From JBBRDU01 sp038230335 (GTDB lineage: Bacteria > Verrucomicrobiota > Verrucomicrobiia > Chthoniobacterales > UBA10450), in assembly GCA_038230335.1 (NCBI GenBank), contig JBBRNL010000001.1, positions 496,001-560,000 on the forward strand: 64,000 bases of DNA, written 5' to 3'. Positions within the stretch are counted from its first letter, which is position 1. The number at the start of each line of letters is the position of its first letter. A program made the translations under genes and the position numbers. The notes beneath the pieces were generated by a model that saw only the letters and a list, made by a program, of their open reading frames with translations, made no database searches and had not been told where the DNA came from. This document shows, in pieces, positions 43,474 through 52,466 of the stretch.

Positions 43474-43584
43474 CCCGGCCCTTCACGCACCGCAAGTTTC
43501 AGACGATGCTGCTTGGAATTCTGGCGGGCGCATTCATGCTGCTCGCGGCCATCCAGATTTATGCAAGATTTCAGCGCGTCAGGT

Positions 43585-44394
43585 ATGAAGAACCATTCTA
43601 TTTGGAGTTTTTGGCGAATTTGTTTACGCGCTGGCATACCCGCTGTGGCCCTGTGTTTGATGGGTTGCCATCCAGAAGTCGATCGGATTGTCGAACAATC
43701 ATTCGATCATAATTACAAAGTCGACCCGAGCGCGCGGGTTAGCATTAAAAACACGGATGGATCGATTCGCGTTTACGGGGCCGACACTTCCGAGGTTAAA
43801 ATCCAGGCGATTAAAAAGGCATACGGCCGCGAGCGTCTCGACAAGATCGTGATCAACGTGGCGGCCCAGGCCAACTCGGTTTCGATCGATACGATTTATC
43901 CGCCCAGGCCGAAGTTTGGGTTGTCCGATCGCTCGGGGACGGTCGATTACGTGATTGTCGTTCCGCAGACTTGCACCATCTCGCGTCTTGAGCTCGCCAA
44001 TGGCGAAGTGCTAGTGGAAGGAATGCGCGGCGGGAAGGTGAATGCCAATCTCGTGAACGGCCGACTCTTCGATCGTAACTCTTTCGGAACACATGAGTTG
44101 TTTGTGGCCAATGGCGGTCTCGATATCGTTTACGATTGGTGGGAGCGGACCGATCTGTCGGTTGACGCGAAAATCGTAAACGGCAATGTGCGCGCTTTTA
44201 TTCCGGGAGACGCCGCCTTTCATCTGCTCGCGACCACGGTTGACGGCAGCATCTCGAATGACTTCAGCGAAAAGGAGGAACGCCATCCGGGTCCCACCCA
44301 AAAGGTTGACGCAGCGGTCGGAGGCCCATCGCAGGCGGTGGTCAGAATTCATGCGACCAACGGCAGTATTCGGGTGGCCGAAGTAAATCCTTAG
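43585..44394 (+). CDS. DUF4097-type beta-helix lipoprotein
   Basis: 269 residues from ATG 43585. A signal peptide with lipobox LMGC (Cys about residue 27) is followed by a beta-rich repeat domain typical of DUF4097/adhesin-like proteins: VSIKNTDGSIRVYGADTSEVKIQAIK, ELANGEVLVEGMRGGKVNANLVNGRL, KIVNGNVRAFIPG and IHATNGSIRV. Predicted to be anchored to a membrane on the periplasmic side. Last gene of the transporter module (111 bases after permease 2). May be a sensor or passenger of the efflux system. Function unknown. Confidence 0.8.
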   Translation: MKNHSIWSFWRICLRAGIPAVALCLMGCHPEVDRIVEQSFDHNYKVDPSARVSIKNTDGSIRVYGADTSEVKIQAIKKAYGRERLDKIVINVAAQANSVSIDTIYPPRPKFGLSDRSGTVDYVIVVPQTCTISRLELANGEVLVEGMRGGKVNANLVNGRLFDRNSFGTHELFVANGGLDIVYDWWERTDLSVDAKIVNGNVRAFIPGDAAFHLLATTVDGSISNDFSEKEERHPGPTQKVDAAVGGPSQAVVRIHATNGSIRVAEVNP

Positions 44395-44424
44395 CAGAGC
44401 GCTGCTTCAACCGCTTAGCGCTGA

Positions 44425-45912
44425 TCAGCGCAAGGCTCGGCTGGTCAATTCCTGCAGGGCGCGGTGATCGTCATCGGCGCGCGCCCGCAGTCCGAGCCGG
44501 CGATAAGATTCCTCACGCTTTTGCAGGGCCGCGCTCGTTTTCTCGATTGAAAGCGCGCGCGAGAACGAGTCGATCGCCGCTAAATTGTCGCCATGTGCCA
44601 TCTCCAGCTCGCCTCGATATTGCCAGGCCGTAGCCAGTTCCGGGTCGAGTTCGGTTGCTTGTTTGATTTTGTCGAACGCTTCCTGACCTCGTCCGAGCTT
44701 GGTTAGGGCGTAGCTGACTTCGGCCCAACCATTGGCCGACTTCGCATCCAAACGGACGGCTATTTGCGCGTCTGCGAATCCGAGGAGCGGTTGTCCGATC
44801 TCGTTTAACTGCCAGGCGCGCGCGGCGTAATGATCCGGGTTGCCGCGCTCGACCGAAATGGCGGAATCAATCCGGCTGATCGTTTCAAGGAACTCCGATG
44901 TGAGCGATTCAATTCGCAACGGCAGACGGACGGACAAATCCTCACATTCCCGTCCACGATTCAGAGCAATGAGCGCGAGCGCTTTGAATAATCTTGGTCG
45001 CACCGCCCAAGGGGCCAGCTTTATGGCCTGTTCGGTATCGTCCAGAGCGAGTTCGGCGTCGCCACTGCGCAGCATGAGGAGGGCACGATCGGCCAACAGT
45101 CCGGAGTCATCCGGTATGGCAGTAACGCGTGCGTCGAATTCGCGGATTTCATCAAGGAATTTGCTGACCGTCTCAAAAAGGCGCGACCACCGCTGTACTT
45201 CTGGATCGTCCGACCCGAGTTTTTGCGCGTGGTGCAAATCTTCGAAGGCCTCGTTCCAATGGCGCAGGCGGCGATGACAAACGGCCCGATTGATGCGCGC
45301 GGTAGCGTTGTCGTGCACTTGGAGAGCACGAGTCCAAGCGGCGATCGCTTCCGACCAGCGCTCGTGCCGCTGTTCGAGCGCGGCGATCTTGGCCAGAACC
45401 CGGCGGCTTTTTGCCTGGATGGCGATGGATCTCTGCCACGCTTCCAAGGCGCCTCCCGAATTGCCTTCCTCGTGAAGCATATCGCCTTCGAATTCGTCCA
45501 CTCGAGCGGACAAGGGTCGCACCGTGGCTCGCCAGTCGCTCAGGGAAACGCGTGCGCCTTCGAAGTCGTGCAGAGCGATCTGCGCCTGCACTAAACGTTT
45601 CCAAGCCTTCTGATCCTGGGGCGCGATACGAATGACGCGGCGGGCGAGAGGAACGGCGCTTTCGTAGGAGTGGTGACGCATTTCATGCGCGAGCTGCACG
45701 CGTAGAGACTTTTCGTCCCGCACATTCTGGGGCTGACAAGAGAGCAGGCTGGCCCACGCGGCGACCCCGATTGATGCGGGCAAGAGGCTCTCCCGAAGCA
45801 GTTTGATTGTTTGAAAGACGGTTCGCTTCACAAATCCGGCAGCGCGTGCGTCCACCCAGATAGCACTGATTGAAAAATCGTTATTTCCAAGTTCCAATCC
45901 GAAATCTAACAT
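44425..45912 (-). CDS. TPR protein with N-terminal membrane anchor or lipoprotein signal
   Basis: 495 residues. A hydrophobic segment (LLPASIGVAAWASLLSC) near residues 43-59 ends in a possible lipobox, although the N-terminal extension before it is long for a signal. The rest is TPR-like: KAWKRLVQAQIALHDFEGARVSL, AIAAWTRALQVHDNATARINRAVCHRRL, ADRALLMLRSGDAELALDDTEQAI and AWQYRGELEMAHGDNLAAIDSFSRAL. Start uncertain: ATG 45912 used; a TTG at 45924 or a GTG near 45834 are alternatives. Divergent from yajQ by 12 bases. Partner unknown. Confidence 0.7.
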   Translation of the reverse strand: MLDFGLELGNNDFSISAIWVDARAAGFVKRTVFQTIKLLRESLLPASIGVAAWASLLSCQPQNVRDEKSLRVQLAHEMRHHSYESAVPLARRVIRIAPQDQKAWKRLVQAQIALHDFEGARVSLSDWRATVRPLSARVDEFEGDMLHEEGNSGGALEAWQRSIAIQAKSRRVLAKIAALEQRHERWSEAIAAWTRALQVHDNATARINRAVCHRRLRHWNEAFEDLHHAQKLGSDDPEVQRWSRLFETVSKFLDEIREFDARVTAIPDDSGLLADRALLMLRSGDAELALDDTEQAIKLAPWAVRPRLFKALALIALNRGRECEDLSVRLPLRIESLTSEFLETISRIDSAISVERGNPDHYAARAWQLNEIGQPLLGFADAQIAVRLDAKSANGWAEVSYALTKLGRGQEAFDKIKQATELDPELATAWQYRGELEMAHGDNLAAIDSFSRALSIEKTSAALQKREESYRRLGLRARADDDHRALQELTSRALR

Positions 45913-45924
45913 GCAAGTTCTCAA

Positions 45925-46410
45925 ATGCCTTCGTTCGATATCGTTTCAGAAGTGGATACACAGGAGCTGGATAATGCGCTCAATCAGGCGCGCAAAGAGC
46001 TGGCCACGCGCTTCGATTTTAAGGGCACGCGGACCGAGATCCTGCTCGAAAAAGATAAGATTGTTCTGACGGCGGAGGATGCATCGCGCCTGCGCGGGCT
46101 GCGTGAAATCGTGATCGCCAAATTATCGAAACGAGGAGTCGACCTTCGAAATGTGGAGCAGGTCGAGCCGGAAATCTCGCCTCTGGGGCATGCCCGACAG
46201 AACCTGAAGATCCAACAAGGGTTGGAAGGCAACAAAGCCAAGGAGATCATCCTGGCGATCAAGGCGCAGGGTTTTAAAGTGCAATGCCAGTTACAGGATC
46301 AGCAGGTTCGCGTGACCGGGAAGAAGAGAGACGATTTACAAGATGTGATTGCGTTTGTGCGCGGCAAGGATTTTGAGGTCGCGACGAACTTTACAAACTT
46401 CCGCGACTGA
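45925..46410 (+). CDS. yajQ: YajQ-family (DUF520) nucleotide-binding protein
   Basis: 161 residues, full length: MPSFDIVSEVDTQELDNA, TRFDFKGTRTEI, GLEGNKAKEIILAIKAQGFKVQ and a terminal NFRD. Some members bind cyclic di-GMP; the cellular role is not settled. Cytoplasmic. Converges with the moaD-like gene. Confidence 0.95.
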   Translation: MPSFDIVSEVDTQELDNALNQARKELATRFDFKGTRTEILLEKDKIVLTAEDASRLRGLREIVIAKLSKRGVDLRNVEQVEPEISPLGHARQNLKIQQGLEGNKAKEIILAIKAQGFKVQCQLQDQQVRVTGKKRDDLQDVIAFVRGKDFEVATNFTNFRD

Positions 46411-46487
46411 CGTTTCAAGAGTTGTCATCCCGACTCGCGCTGAAGGCGAGATCGCCGTCTGCGCTGGCTCAGAATGCCAGATTTGCT

Positions 46488-46733
46488 TCACCCGCCCTGC
46501 ACCGGTGGCATGAGCGAAATTTCTTGTCCATGCTCCAAACGATACTGCCGGTCGACGAAGTCGAGTCCAGCCGCCACCAGGGTTGTTTTGTCGACCCGCT
46601 GTAGAGCCGGCTTTTCCAGGTAGATTTTTCGCAGCAGATCCTCCACGGTCGACTCGTCCGGTAATTCGACCTGCAGCTCGGAGGCGGAGGCGATGTCCCG
46701 CAAGTGCGAATAGAACTGCACGCGCAACTGCAT
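46488..46733 (-). CDS. MoaD/ThiS-type ubiquitin-like sulfur carrier
   Basis: 81 residues ending in the diagnostic Gly-Gly (PPVQGG) used for thiocarboxylate formation. The N-terminal LRVQFYSHLRDIASASELQVELP resembles MoaD, the small subunit of molybdopterin synthase. It starts 3 bases after the hpt stop, an unusual partner. No moaE or other cofactor gene is nearby. Confidence 0.85.
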   Translation of the reverse strand: MQLRVQFYSHLRDIASASELQVELPDESTVEDLLRKIYLEKPALQRVDKTTLVAAGLDFVDRQYRLEHGQEISLMPPVQGG

Positions 46734-46736
46734 CGC

Positions 46737-47282
46737 CTAACCGGACTGCGCGATCAACTCGTTCCGGAGCACGCCGATAAAGGGCAGGTTGCGATATCGC
46801 TCCATGAAATCGAGGCCGTAACCGACGACGAATTCATCCTCGATCTCAAACCCGATGTAATCGGCGTCGACGGCACGCGACCGCTGCTTCTTTTTGCTCA
46901 GGAGAACGCACACCCGAATGCTAAGCGGCTTGGCCGTCTCCAGCTTATCTCGAATGGCGGCGAGAGTGTGTCCGCTATCGAGAATATCATCCAGAACAAG
47001 AATGTGGCGGCCCGTGACATCCGGTAGCGCGATTTGCTTAAAGACAACCTCGCCACTGGTCTCGGCTTTTCCGTGGTAACTCGCCACGCTCAGGCAATCG
47101 AGCTTGAGTGGACGCGGAATGCGTCGGAGCAGATCGGCCATGAACATGAGACTGCCGTTGAGAACAGCGATCACGGTCAACTCCCGGTCGCGATAATCGG
47201 CCGTGATTTGCGCGGCCAGTTGATCAAGCCGGCTGAGAATCGTTGTCTCGTGAAACAAAATCCGGTCCAAGTCTTCTTGCAT
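46737..47282 (-). CDS. hpt: Hypoxanthine phosphoribosyltransferase
   Basis: 181 residues. PRPP-binding loop LVLDDILDSGHTLAAI, an N-terminal ISRL-like region and C-terminal VDADYIGFEIEDEFVVGYGLD (purine-binding aromatic and Asp) are present. Salvages hypoxanthine and guanine to IMP and GMP in the cytoplasm. Precedes the moaD-like gene in a two-gene operon. Confidence 0.95.
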   Translation of the reverse strand: MQEDLDRILFHETTILSRLDQLAAQITADYRDRELTVIAVLNGSLMFMADLLRRIPRPLKLDCLSVASYHGKAETSGEVVFKQIALPDVTGRHILVLDDILDSGHTLAAIRDKLETAKPLSIRVCVLLSKKKQRSRAVDADYIGFEIEDEFVVGYGLDFMERYRNLPFIGVLRNELIAQSG

Positions 47283-47391
47283 CCAAGCCTATTAGGCCAC
47301 CGCCCTACCCAAAGATCAACAAGCGGCTCACCGGTCGGCCTCCGCGTGTCAGTTGCGCTGCTCAAGCCGGACCGCCATTATGCTATCTGTC

Positions 47392-47811
47392 ATGCGCGTC
47401 CACGCGGAAGAAGTTGAACTTTCAACCAAGGGCAAGGGGACTTACGACATCACGGGCGCGGTGCAGAAAGCCGCGGAACGGGCGGACGTGCGGAATGGGA
47501 TTGTCACGGTTTTCGTGCGACACACCAGCTGTAGCCTTATCATCATGGAAAATGCGGCCCCCGCCGCCCGGCGGGATTTGGAAAAATTCTTCGATCGACT
47601 GGTCCCGGAGGGCACTGATTATTTCGAGCACAACGATGAGGGACCGGACGACATGCCGTCACATATTCGCATGGCGCTCACTCGCACGAGCGAAACGGTT
47701 CCGTTGATAGACGGCCGAATGCAACTTGGCACCTGGCAGGGAATTTTCCTTTTCGAACACCGCCGCGATCCGCATCAGCGCCGGGTGTCCGTCACAATTA
47801 TTGGCGAATAG
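47392..47811 (+). CDS. YjbQ/UPF0047 family protein
   Basis: 139 residues from ATG 47392, where the family N-terminus (EVELSTKGKGTYDIT) begins; ATG 47380 is also in frame. Conserved FVRHTSCSLIIMENA, HNDEGPDDMPSHIRMAL and LGTWQGIFLFEHR. YjbQ homologues have been credited with secondary thiamine-phosphate synthase activity. Role here unknown. Confidence 0.92.
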   Translation: MRVHAEEVELSTKGKGTYDITGAVQKAAERADVRNGIVTVFVRHTSCSLIIMENAAPAARRDLEKFFDRLVPEGTDYFEHNDEGPDDMPSHIRMALTRTSETVPLIDGRMQLGTWQGIFLFEHRRDPHQRRVSVTIIGE

Positions 47812-47828
47812 GTTGTCCGTTGCCGCTG

Positions 47829-48995
47829 CTACGACTTGGATGACCCCGCTGTCTTACTGTAAAGGGCGTCGATCAGCCGAAGGGCCTTCTGGTTAGGTAA
47901 AACGGCCTGCTCCATTTGGTTCATAACGTAAGCGAAGCTGAGATTGTTTGTCGGGTCTGCGAAGGCATGGCTCCCACCTGCTCCAGGGTGACCAAACGCA
48001 TCTGAAGCGGGACCGAAGATTCGCCGGGCCGCTTGACGTGAATCCTTCATGAATCCGGCGGAAAAGGCGGTTGGAATCTGAAACACCCGGTCGATGCCGT
48101 CGGTGAGCGTATCGGTCATCCAGCCGAGCGTTTTCTCCGTGAAGAATTGTCGACCGGCCATTTCGCCACCGTTGGCCAGCATGGCGTAAAATTTTGCCAA
48201 ATCTTGTGCGCTTCCAATGCCGCTGAAGGAAACGACGGCCTGGGCACGAACGGCCGGATTGTTCATCCCGCTCACCGAATGAAGTCCCTGTGGTGAAGTA
48301 AAGGTGCGGCGCGCTATCGTTCCGGGTTTCGCCAGCGCACTATAAAAACTTTCCGGCTCTGGTGATTTCGCTGTTTTGGCCGCAAAAATCGTGGCGACGC
48401 GGGAGTTCACTTCAGCGGGCAAGCCAATCCAGATGTCGAGTTGAAGTGGTTCGGCAAAAACCGTTCGCCAATACTGACCCACCGTTTGACGCGCCAGACG
48501 CCGCACCATTTCATCGACTAAGAAGCCGAAGGTGCGGGCATGGTAACCGTGCGCGGTGCCAGGGGGCCAGAGCGGGGCCTGGTTTTCGAGCGCCCTTATC
48601 ACGCCGTTATAATCCGAAATGTCGACCGTTTGATCGATCGCGCACAACCCTGCCTGGTGCGATAGCAGTTGCCCGAGAGTGATCGACGCTTTTCCGGCCT
48701 GCGCAAATTCCGGCCAAAACTCGGCGACCGGTCGTTCCAGCTCAATCTCTTTTTCCTGCAAAAGATGGAGAAGGCAAGCGCTGCCCAAACCCTTCGTCGC
48801 TGACCAAAAGAGCACGATGGTATCAGTCGTCCATGGATGCTCGCGGTGAGCGTCACGAAAACCGCCATACAAGTCGGTGATTTGTTTTCCGTGGTGCCAC
48901 ACCGATACGGCGGCTCCAAGTTCACCGAACCGCGCAAAGTTTTCCTGGAAGAGAGGCTCGAGACGTTCGAGGAGACGATCGGCATCCAGAGGCAT
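47829..48995 (-). CDS. Class C beta-lactamase-like serine hydrolase
   Basis: 388 residues. The active-site SxxK is SATK (65-68); the second motif Tyr lies in GYHARTFGFL and the third region in FGHPGAGGSHAF. This is the penicillin-binding/EstB-like esterase group, usually esterases or D-amino peptidases rather than resistance enzymes. No signal peptide, so it is cytoplasmic. ATG 48995 chosen over the adjacent GTG 48998. Confidence 0.9.
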   Translation of the reverse strand: MPLDADRLLERLEPLFQENFARFGELGAAVSVWHHGKQITDLYGGFRDAHREHPWTTDTIVLFWSATKGLGSACLLHLLQEKEIELERPVAEFWPEFAQAGKASITLGQLLSHQAGLCAIDQTVDISDYNGVIRALENQAPLWPPGTAHGYHARTFGFLVDEMVRRLARQTVGQYWRTVFAEPLQLDIWIGLPAEVNSRVATIFAAKTAKSPEPESFYSALAKPGTIARRTFTSPQGLHSVSGMNNPAVRAQAVVSFSGIGSAQDLAKFYAMLANGGEMAGRQFFTEKTLGWMTDTLTDGIDRVFQIPTAFSAGFMKDSRQAARRIFGPASDAFGHPGAGGSHAFADPTNNLSFAYVMNQMEQAVLPNQKALRLIDALYSKTAGSSKS

Positions 48996-49105
48996 CACAG
49001 TGCCAAGAGGCTAGCAGATGAAACAGGAACAGGCGCTCGGCAAAGCGACCTTCCGATTGGATCGTGCAGGACTATCGCTCGGAACAAACGGGAGGTGCGT
49101 GTCGC

Positions 49106-49573
49106 CTACAAGAGTGCCTTCACGGACTCGAGATCGGGGTCTCTTTGTGCGAGTTCGCGAAAGGTGGAATCCATTTTGAAACTTGTTTCCAAATTGTTCC
49201 GAGCGTCTTTCACGTTGCCCAGAAGCGCTTCGTAACAGCCCATATTATAGTAATAGATCGGCTCCTGTAGCAGTGCCACGGGACCACGCAATAGAAGTGC
49301 CTTGGCCTGAGCCGTCTTGCCCAGCTCGTGCAGACAAAAGCCGGCATGCAAGAAACCGGCACTGCAATCGGGCGCGGCCCGACAGAGTTTCTGACTGACG
49401 CGCAAGGCTGGAGTCCATCGCTTTTCCCGCATGAGATGGTGCAACCGCAGTTGCAGTACCTCCGGTCGGTTTTGGAGTTCGCGGTCGATTGCATTTAACT
49501 CGCCCACCGACTCGCGAGTCATGCCGAGTTCGGCGTAGCCACACGCTGCGCGGAATTGCCATTCAAAGTTCAC
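49106..49573 (-). CDS. Small TPR-like protein
   Basis: 155 residues, helical, with TPR-type units (FRAACGYAELGMTRESVGELNAI, FLHAGFCLHELGKTAQAKALLL, YYNMGCYEALLGNVKDARNNLE). No signal peptide or membrane segment. GTG start. It follows the pepF gene on the same strand after 200 gene-free bases, and the serine hydrolase lies downstream. Function unknown. Confidence 0.7.
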   Translation of the reverse strand: MNFEWQFRAACGYAELGMTRESVGELNAIDRELQNRPEVLQLRLHHLMREKRWTPALRVSQKLCRAAPDCSAGFLHAGFCLHELGKTAQAKALLLRGPVALLQEPIYYYNMGCYEALLGNVKDARNNLETSFKMDSTFRELAQRDPDLESVKALL

Positions 49574-49773
49574 AGAACCCTATTAAGCAAAAAGCCTGCC
49601 CGATTATGGAAATTACAAACATTCACCGCAGTCCCTATCTCGTAAGGTAGGATATAAGCGCCTGTGGCCCAGCCGATTGTCACTCAAAATAATTTTGCTG
49701 GCACTTGGCCGAGTCTTTCTTAAAGAAACATAGGCTGCCCTCGCGCTGCGAGCGTTCCGCCGCCAAAATGTCA

Positions 49774-51594
49774 TCAGGACGCAACAAGCAAACTCTCCAG
49801 CTCGTTAACCCGCCTCTCGAACAACTTGAGCGTGCTGTCGATGGGCGCGGCACTTGCCATGTCCACGCCGGCCTCCCGTAACGTTTCGAGTGGGAATCTT
49901 GATCCTCCCGATTGCAGAAACCCGAGGTATTTTTCCACCGCGCCGTTTTCCCCCGCCAACACCTTTTGCGAAAGCGCAACGGCCGCCGAAATCCCGGTCG
50001 CGTACTTATATACATAGAAGGCACTATAGAAATGCGGTATGCGCAGGCATTCCAGATCGAGTTGCTCGTCCATCACTACGGCGCCGCCGAAGTAGGCCTC
50101 AAGCAGCTTGTGGTATTCCGATTTGAACACATCGAGGGTCAGCGCGTCGCCGCCTTCTTCCATGGCGTGGATCACTTTTTCGAATTCGGCAAACATGGTC
50201 TGCCGGAAGAGCGTGCCGCGAAGGTCGTCCACCTGGCGGTTGATGATATAAGCGCGCATCTTCGGGTCGGCCGTTTGTTCGAGCAAGAAATGTGTGAGCA
50301 GTTCCTCGTTGAACGTGCTCGCGACCTCCGCCAGGAAAATCGGGTAATCGTGGTCCTGAAAAAGCTGAGATTTCTGCGCAAACCAAGTGTGCATGGAGTG
50401 TCCCGCTTCGTGGGCGAGCGTGTAAAGGTCCGCAAAGACATCCGCTTTGTAGTTCATTAAGATGTAGGGCGGCGCGCCGTAACTGCCGCTCGAGAAAGCG
50501 CCACTGCGTTTCCCCTTTGTTTCGTAACGGTCACACCACCGTCCGCGTAAACCGTCGCGCAGCACGTCGACGTAGTCGCGGCCGAGCGGTGCGAGCGACG
50601 CGACTACCTTGTCGATCGCGTCGTCGAAACTGATTTGAGTGTCGATTTCGGACACCAGTGGCACGTAGGTGTCGTAGGCGTGCAGCTGGTCGAGGCCGAG
50701 CACGCGTCGACGCAGTTCGTAATAACGAAGCAGGGCAGGAACGCCGCGACGCACGGAACTGATCAAACCCTCGTAGACGGACGCGGGGATGTCATCCTTG
50801 AAAAGTGATGCTTCCAAGGCGCTCGGATGGTTGCGTGCCCGGGCCCGGAATACATCGGCCTTCACCGAGTACGAAAGCGACGCGGCCAGAGTGTACTGAT
50901 GATCCTGGAATTCGCCGTAAAACTGTTCGAACGCGCTTCGTCGCACCTGCTGATCACGGCGCAGGAGAAAAGAGCTGTAGGTGCTTTGGGTGAGTGGCCT
51001 TTCCGCGCCCGTCTCATCTCGCAACACTCCAAACTTCATGTCGACGTTGGTCAGTTGCGAAAAGGCATCGTCATATCCATCCAGGGCCACTGCGCCGAGA
51101 GCGAGAAGGCGTTCTTCCCGCTCGCTCAGGACATGCGGACGCATCCGGCGAATCTTGTGCAAATTGTTGCGCCACTCGGCCAGCCCTTCGTCTCGCAAAA
51201 GCCCTGACCATGTTGCGTCATCGATGGCCTGGATTTCCGGCACGACAAAGGCAGCGGTCTCGCCCATGCTGGTGAGCAGATTCTGGAGCTGCCCAATTCT
51301 TGTCAGGTAGTCGTTGTTCGCGCTGTCTTCGGCCTGCTGGAGCGAAGCAAAGTGGTAAAGGCGTTCGATCTTCAGATCGAGTTCCTTCTCGAAGTTTAAC
51401 CACGACGCCAGAGACGCGGCTGACTCTCCGATCTTCCCTTTCCACTCTGCGATACGTCCCTGATTCTGTTGCACCCAATCGAAGTCTTCTTGCCATTTAC
51501 TCACATCCTTGAACAGATGCGTCAGGTCCCATTTGTCCGATTCCGGAATCTCGTTCCGGGTTGGGGTTTTGTTTTCTTTCAATTTCGTCTCCAT
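49774..51594 (-). CDS. pepF: Oligoendopeptidase F (M3 family)
   Basis: 606 residues. Zinc site HEAGHSMHTW with a downstream Glu in FLAEVASTFNEELL, and substrate-region FYVYKYATGISAAVAL. Cytoplasmic, degrades short peptides. Full length for the family. ATG 51594 with a Lys/Glu-rich start. 12 bases downstream of the thuA-like gene, so co-transcription is likely. Confidence 0.95.
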   Translation of the reverse strand: METKLKENKTPTRNEIPESDKWDLTHLFKDVSKWQEDFDWVQQNQGRIAEWKGKIGESAASLASWLNFEKELDLKIERLYHFASLQQAEDSANNDYLTRIGQLQNLLTSMGETAAFVVPEIQAIDDATWSGLLRDEGLAEWRNNLHKIRRMRPHVLSEREERLLALGAVALDGYDDAFSQLTNVDMKFGVLRDETGAERPLTQSTYSSFLLRRDQQVRRSAFEQFYGEFQDHQYTLAASLSYSVKADVFRARARNHPSALEASLFKDDIPASVYEGLISSVRRGVPALLRYYELRRRVLGLDQLHAYDTYVPLVSEIDTQISFDDAIDKVVASLAPLGRDYVDVLRDGLRGRWCDRYETKGKRSGAFSSGSYGAPPYILMNYKADVFADLYTLAHEAGHSMHTWFAQKSQLFQDHDYPIFLAEVASTFNEELLTHFLLEQTADPKMRAYIINRQVDDLRGTLFRQTMFAEFEKVIHAMEEGGDALTLDVFKSEYHKLLEAYFGGAVVMDEQLDLECLRIPHFYSAFYVYKYATGISAAVALSQKVLAGENGAVEKYLGFLQSGGSRFPLETLREAGVDMASAAPIDSTLKLFERRVNELESLLVAS

Positions 51595-51606
51595 CGCCTT
51601 TTAAAA

Positions 51607-52392
51607 TTATCGGAAACCTGCTTCGCCTTCCTGATGAAGACGGCGTCCCTTGACGGTGAGGAGTTCCGGGGCGTGGCCTGCCGGCACCTGCGGACAACTG
51701 TCGATCCATCTTTCCGCGTCGGGGGCGGCCCACTTGACCGCGTTTCGCAGGACGAGGCGCACCATGGGGTGAAAATAGATCGGGTACGTTTCATGACCGG
51801 GGCGGAAGTAGAAAATCCGACCGTTTCCTCGTTTCCACGTGCAACCGGAACGAAAGACGTCGCCACCTTCGAACCAGGAAATGAAGACCATTTCGTCGGG
51901 CATCGGAATAGCGAAAGGTTCGCCGTACATTTCCGTGTTCTCGATTTCGAAGTACCGGTCAATTCCGCGCGCGATCGGGTGGGCGGGATTGCAAACCCAG
52001 AGGCGTTCTTTCTCGCCCGCTTCCCGCCACGTCAGCGAGCAGCTTGTGCCCATCAGGCGCATGAACGGCTTCGAGTAATGCGACGAGTGCAGGGCGATGA
52101 AGCCCATCCCTTGCCAGACGCGCGCGACCACGCGCTGGACAGCTTCATCGTTCACATGCCCATGGGCGGCATGGCCCCACCACAGGAGGACGTCGGTATC
52201 GGCGAGAGCTTCTTCCGTTAGGCCATGCTCCGGCTCCTGCAACGTGGCCGTACGGACATCGAACTCCCCTTTTTCTCCGACCCCGTCAGCGATGGTGTGA
52301 TGCATCCCGTCCGGATAGACTTCCGCCACGAGCGGGTTCTCTCGCTCATGCACATTCTCTCCCCAGACCAGGACTCGAATTCGCCGCGGCAT
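51607..52392 (-). CDS. ThuA-like (trehalose utilisation) domain protein
   Basis: 261 residues of the glutamine-amidotransferase-like ThuA fold: VLVWGENVHE, DVLLWWGHAAHG, GFIALHSSHYSKPF and GCTWKRGNGRIFYFRPGHETYP. ThuA of rhizobia acts in trehalose and related sugar use; many homologues are of unknown substrate. Cytoplasmic. Head of the thuA-pepF pair. Confidence 0.9.
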   Translation of the reverse strand: MPRRIRVLVWGENVHERENPLVAEVYPDGMHHTIADGVGEKGEFDVRTATLQEPEHGLTEEALADTDVLLWWGHAAHGHVNDEAVQRVVARVWQGMGFIALHSSHYSKPFMRLMGTSCSLTWREAGEKERLWVCNPAHPIARGIDRYFEIENTEMYGEPFAIPMPDEMVFISWFEGGDVFRSGCTWKRGNGRIFYFRPGHETYPIYFHPMVRLVLRNAVKWAAPDAERWIDSCPQVPAGHAPELLTVKGRRLHQEGEAGFR

Positions 52393-52466
52393 CCGGTCAT
52401 ATCACGCGACGGAGGACGGAGGTCAATGATGGCGGAGCGAAGCCGTCCCGGCGCTCACCGCGAATC

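Noticed and set aside
44418..44431. Perfect palindrome GCGCTGATCAGCGC between convergent genes
   Set aside because: Overlaps the end of the TPR gene, has no loop and no T-run, and is likely a chance or repeat remnant rather than a terminator.
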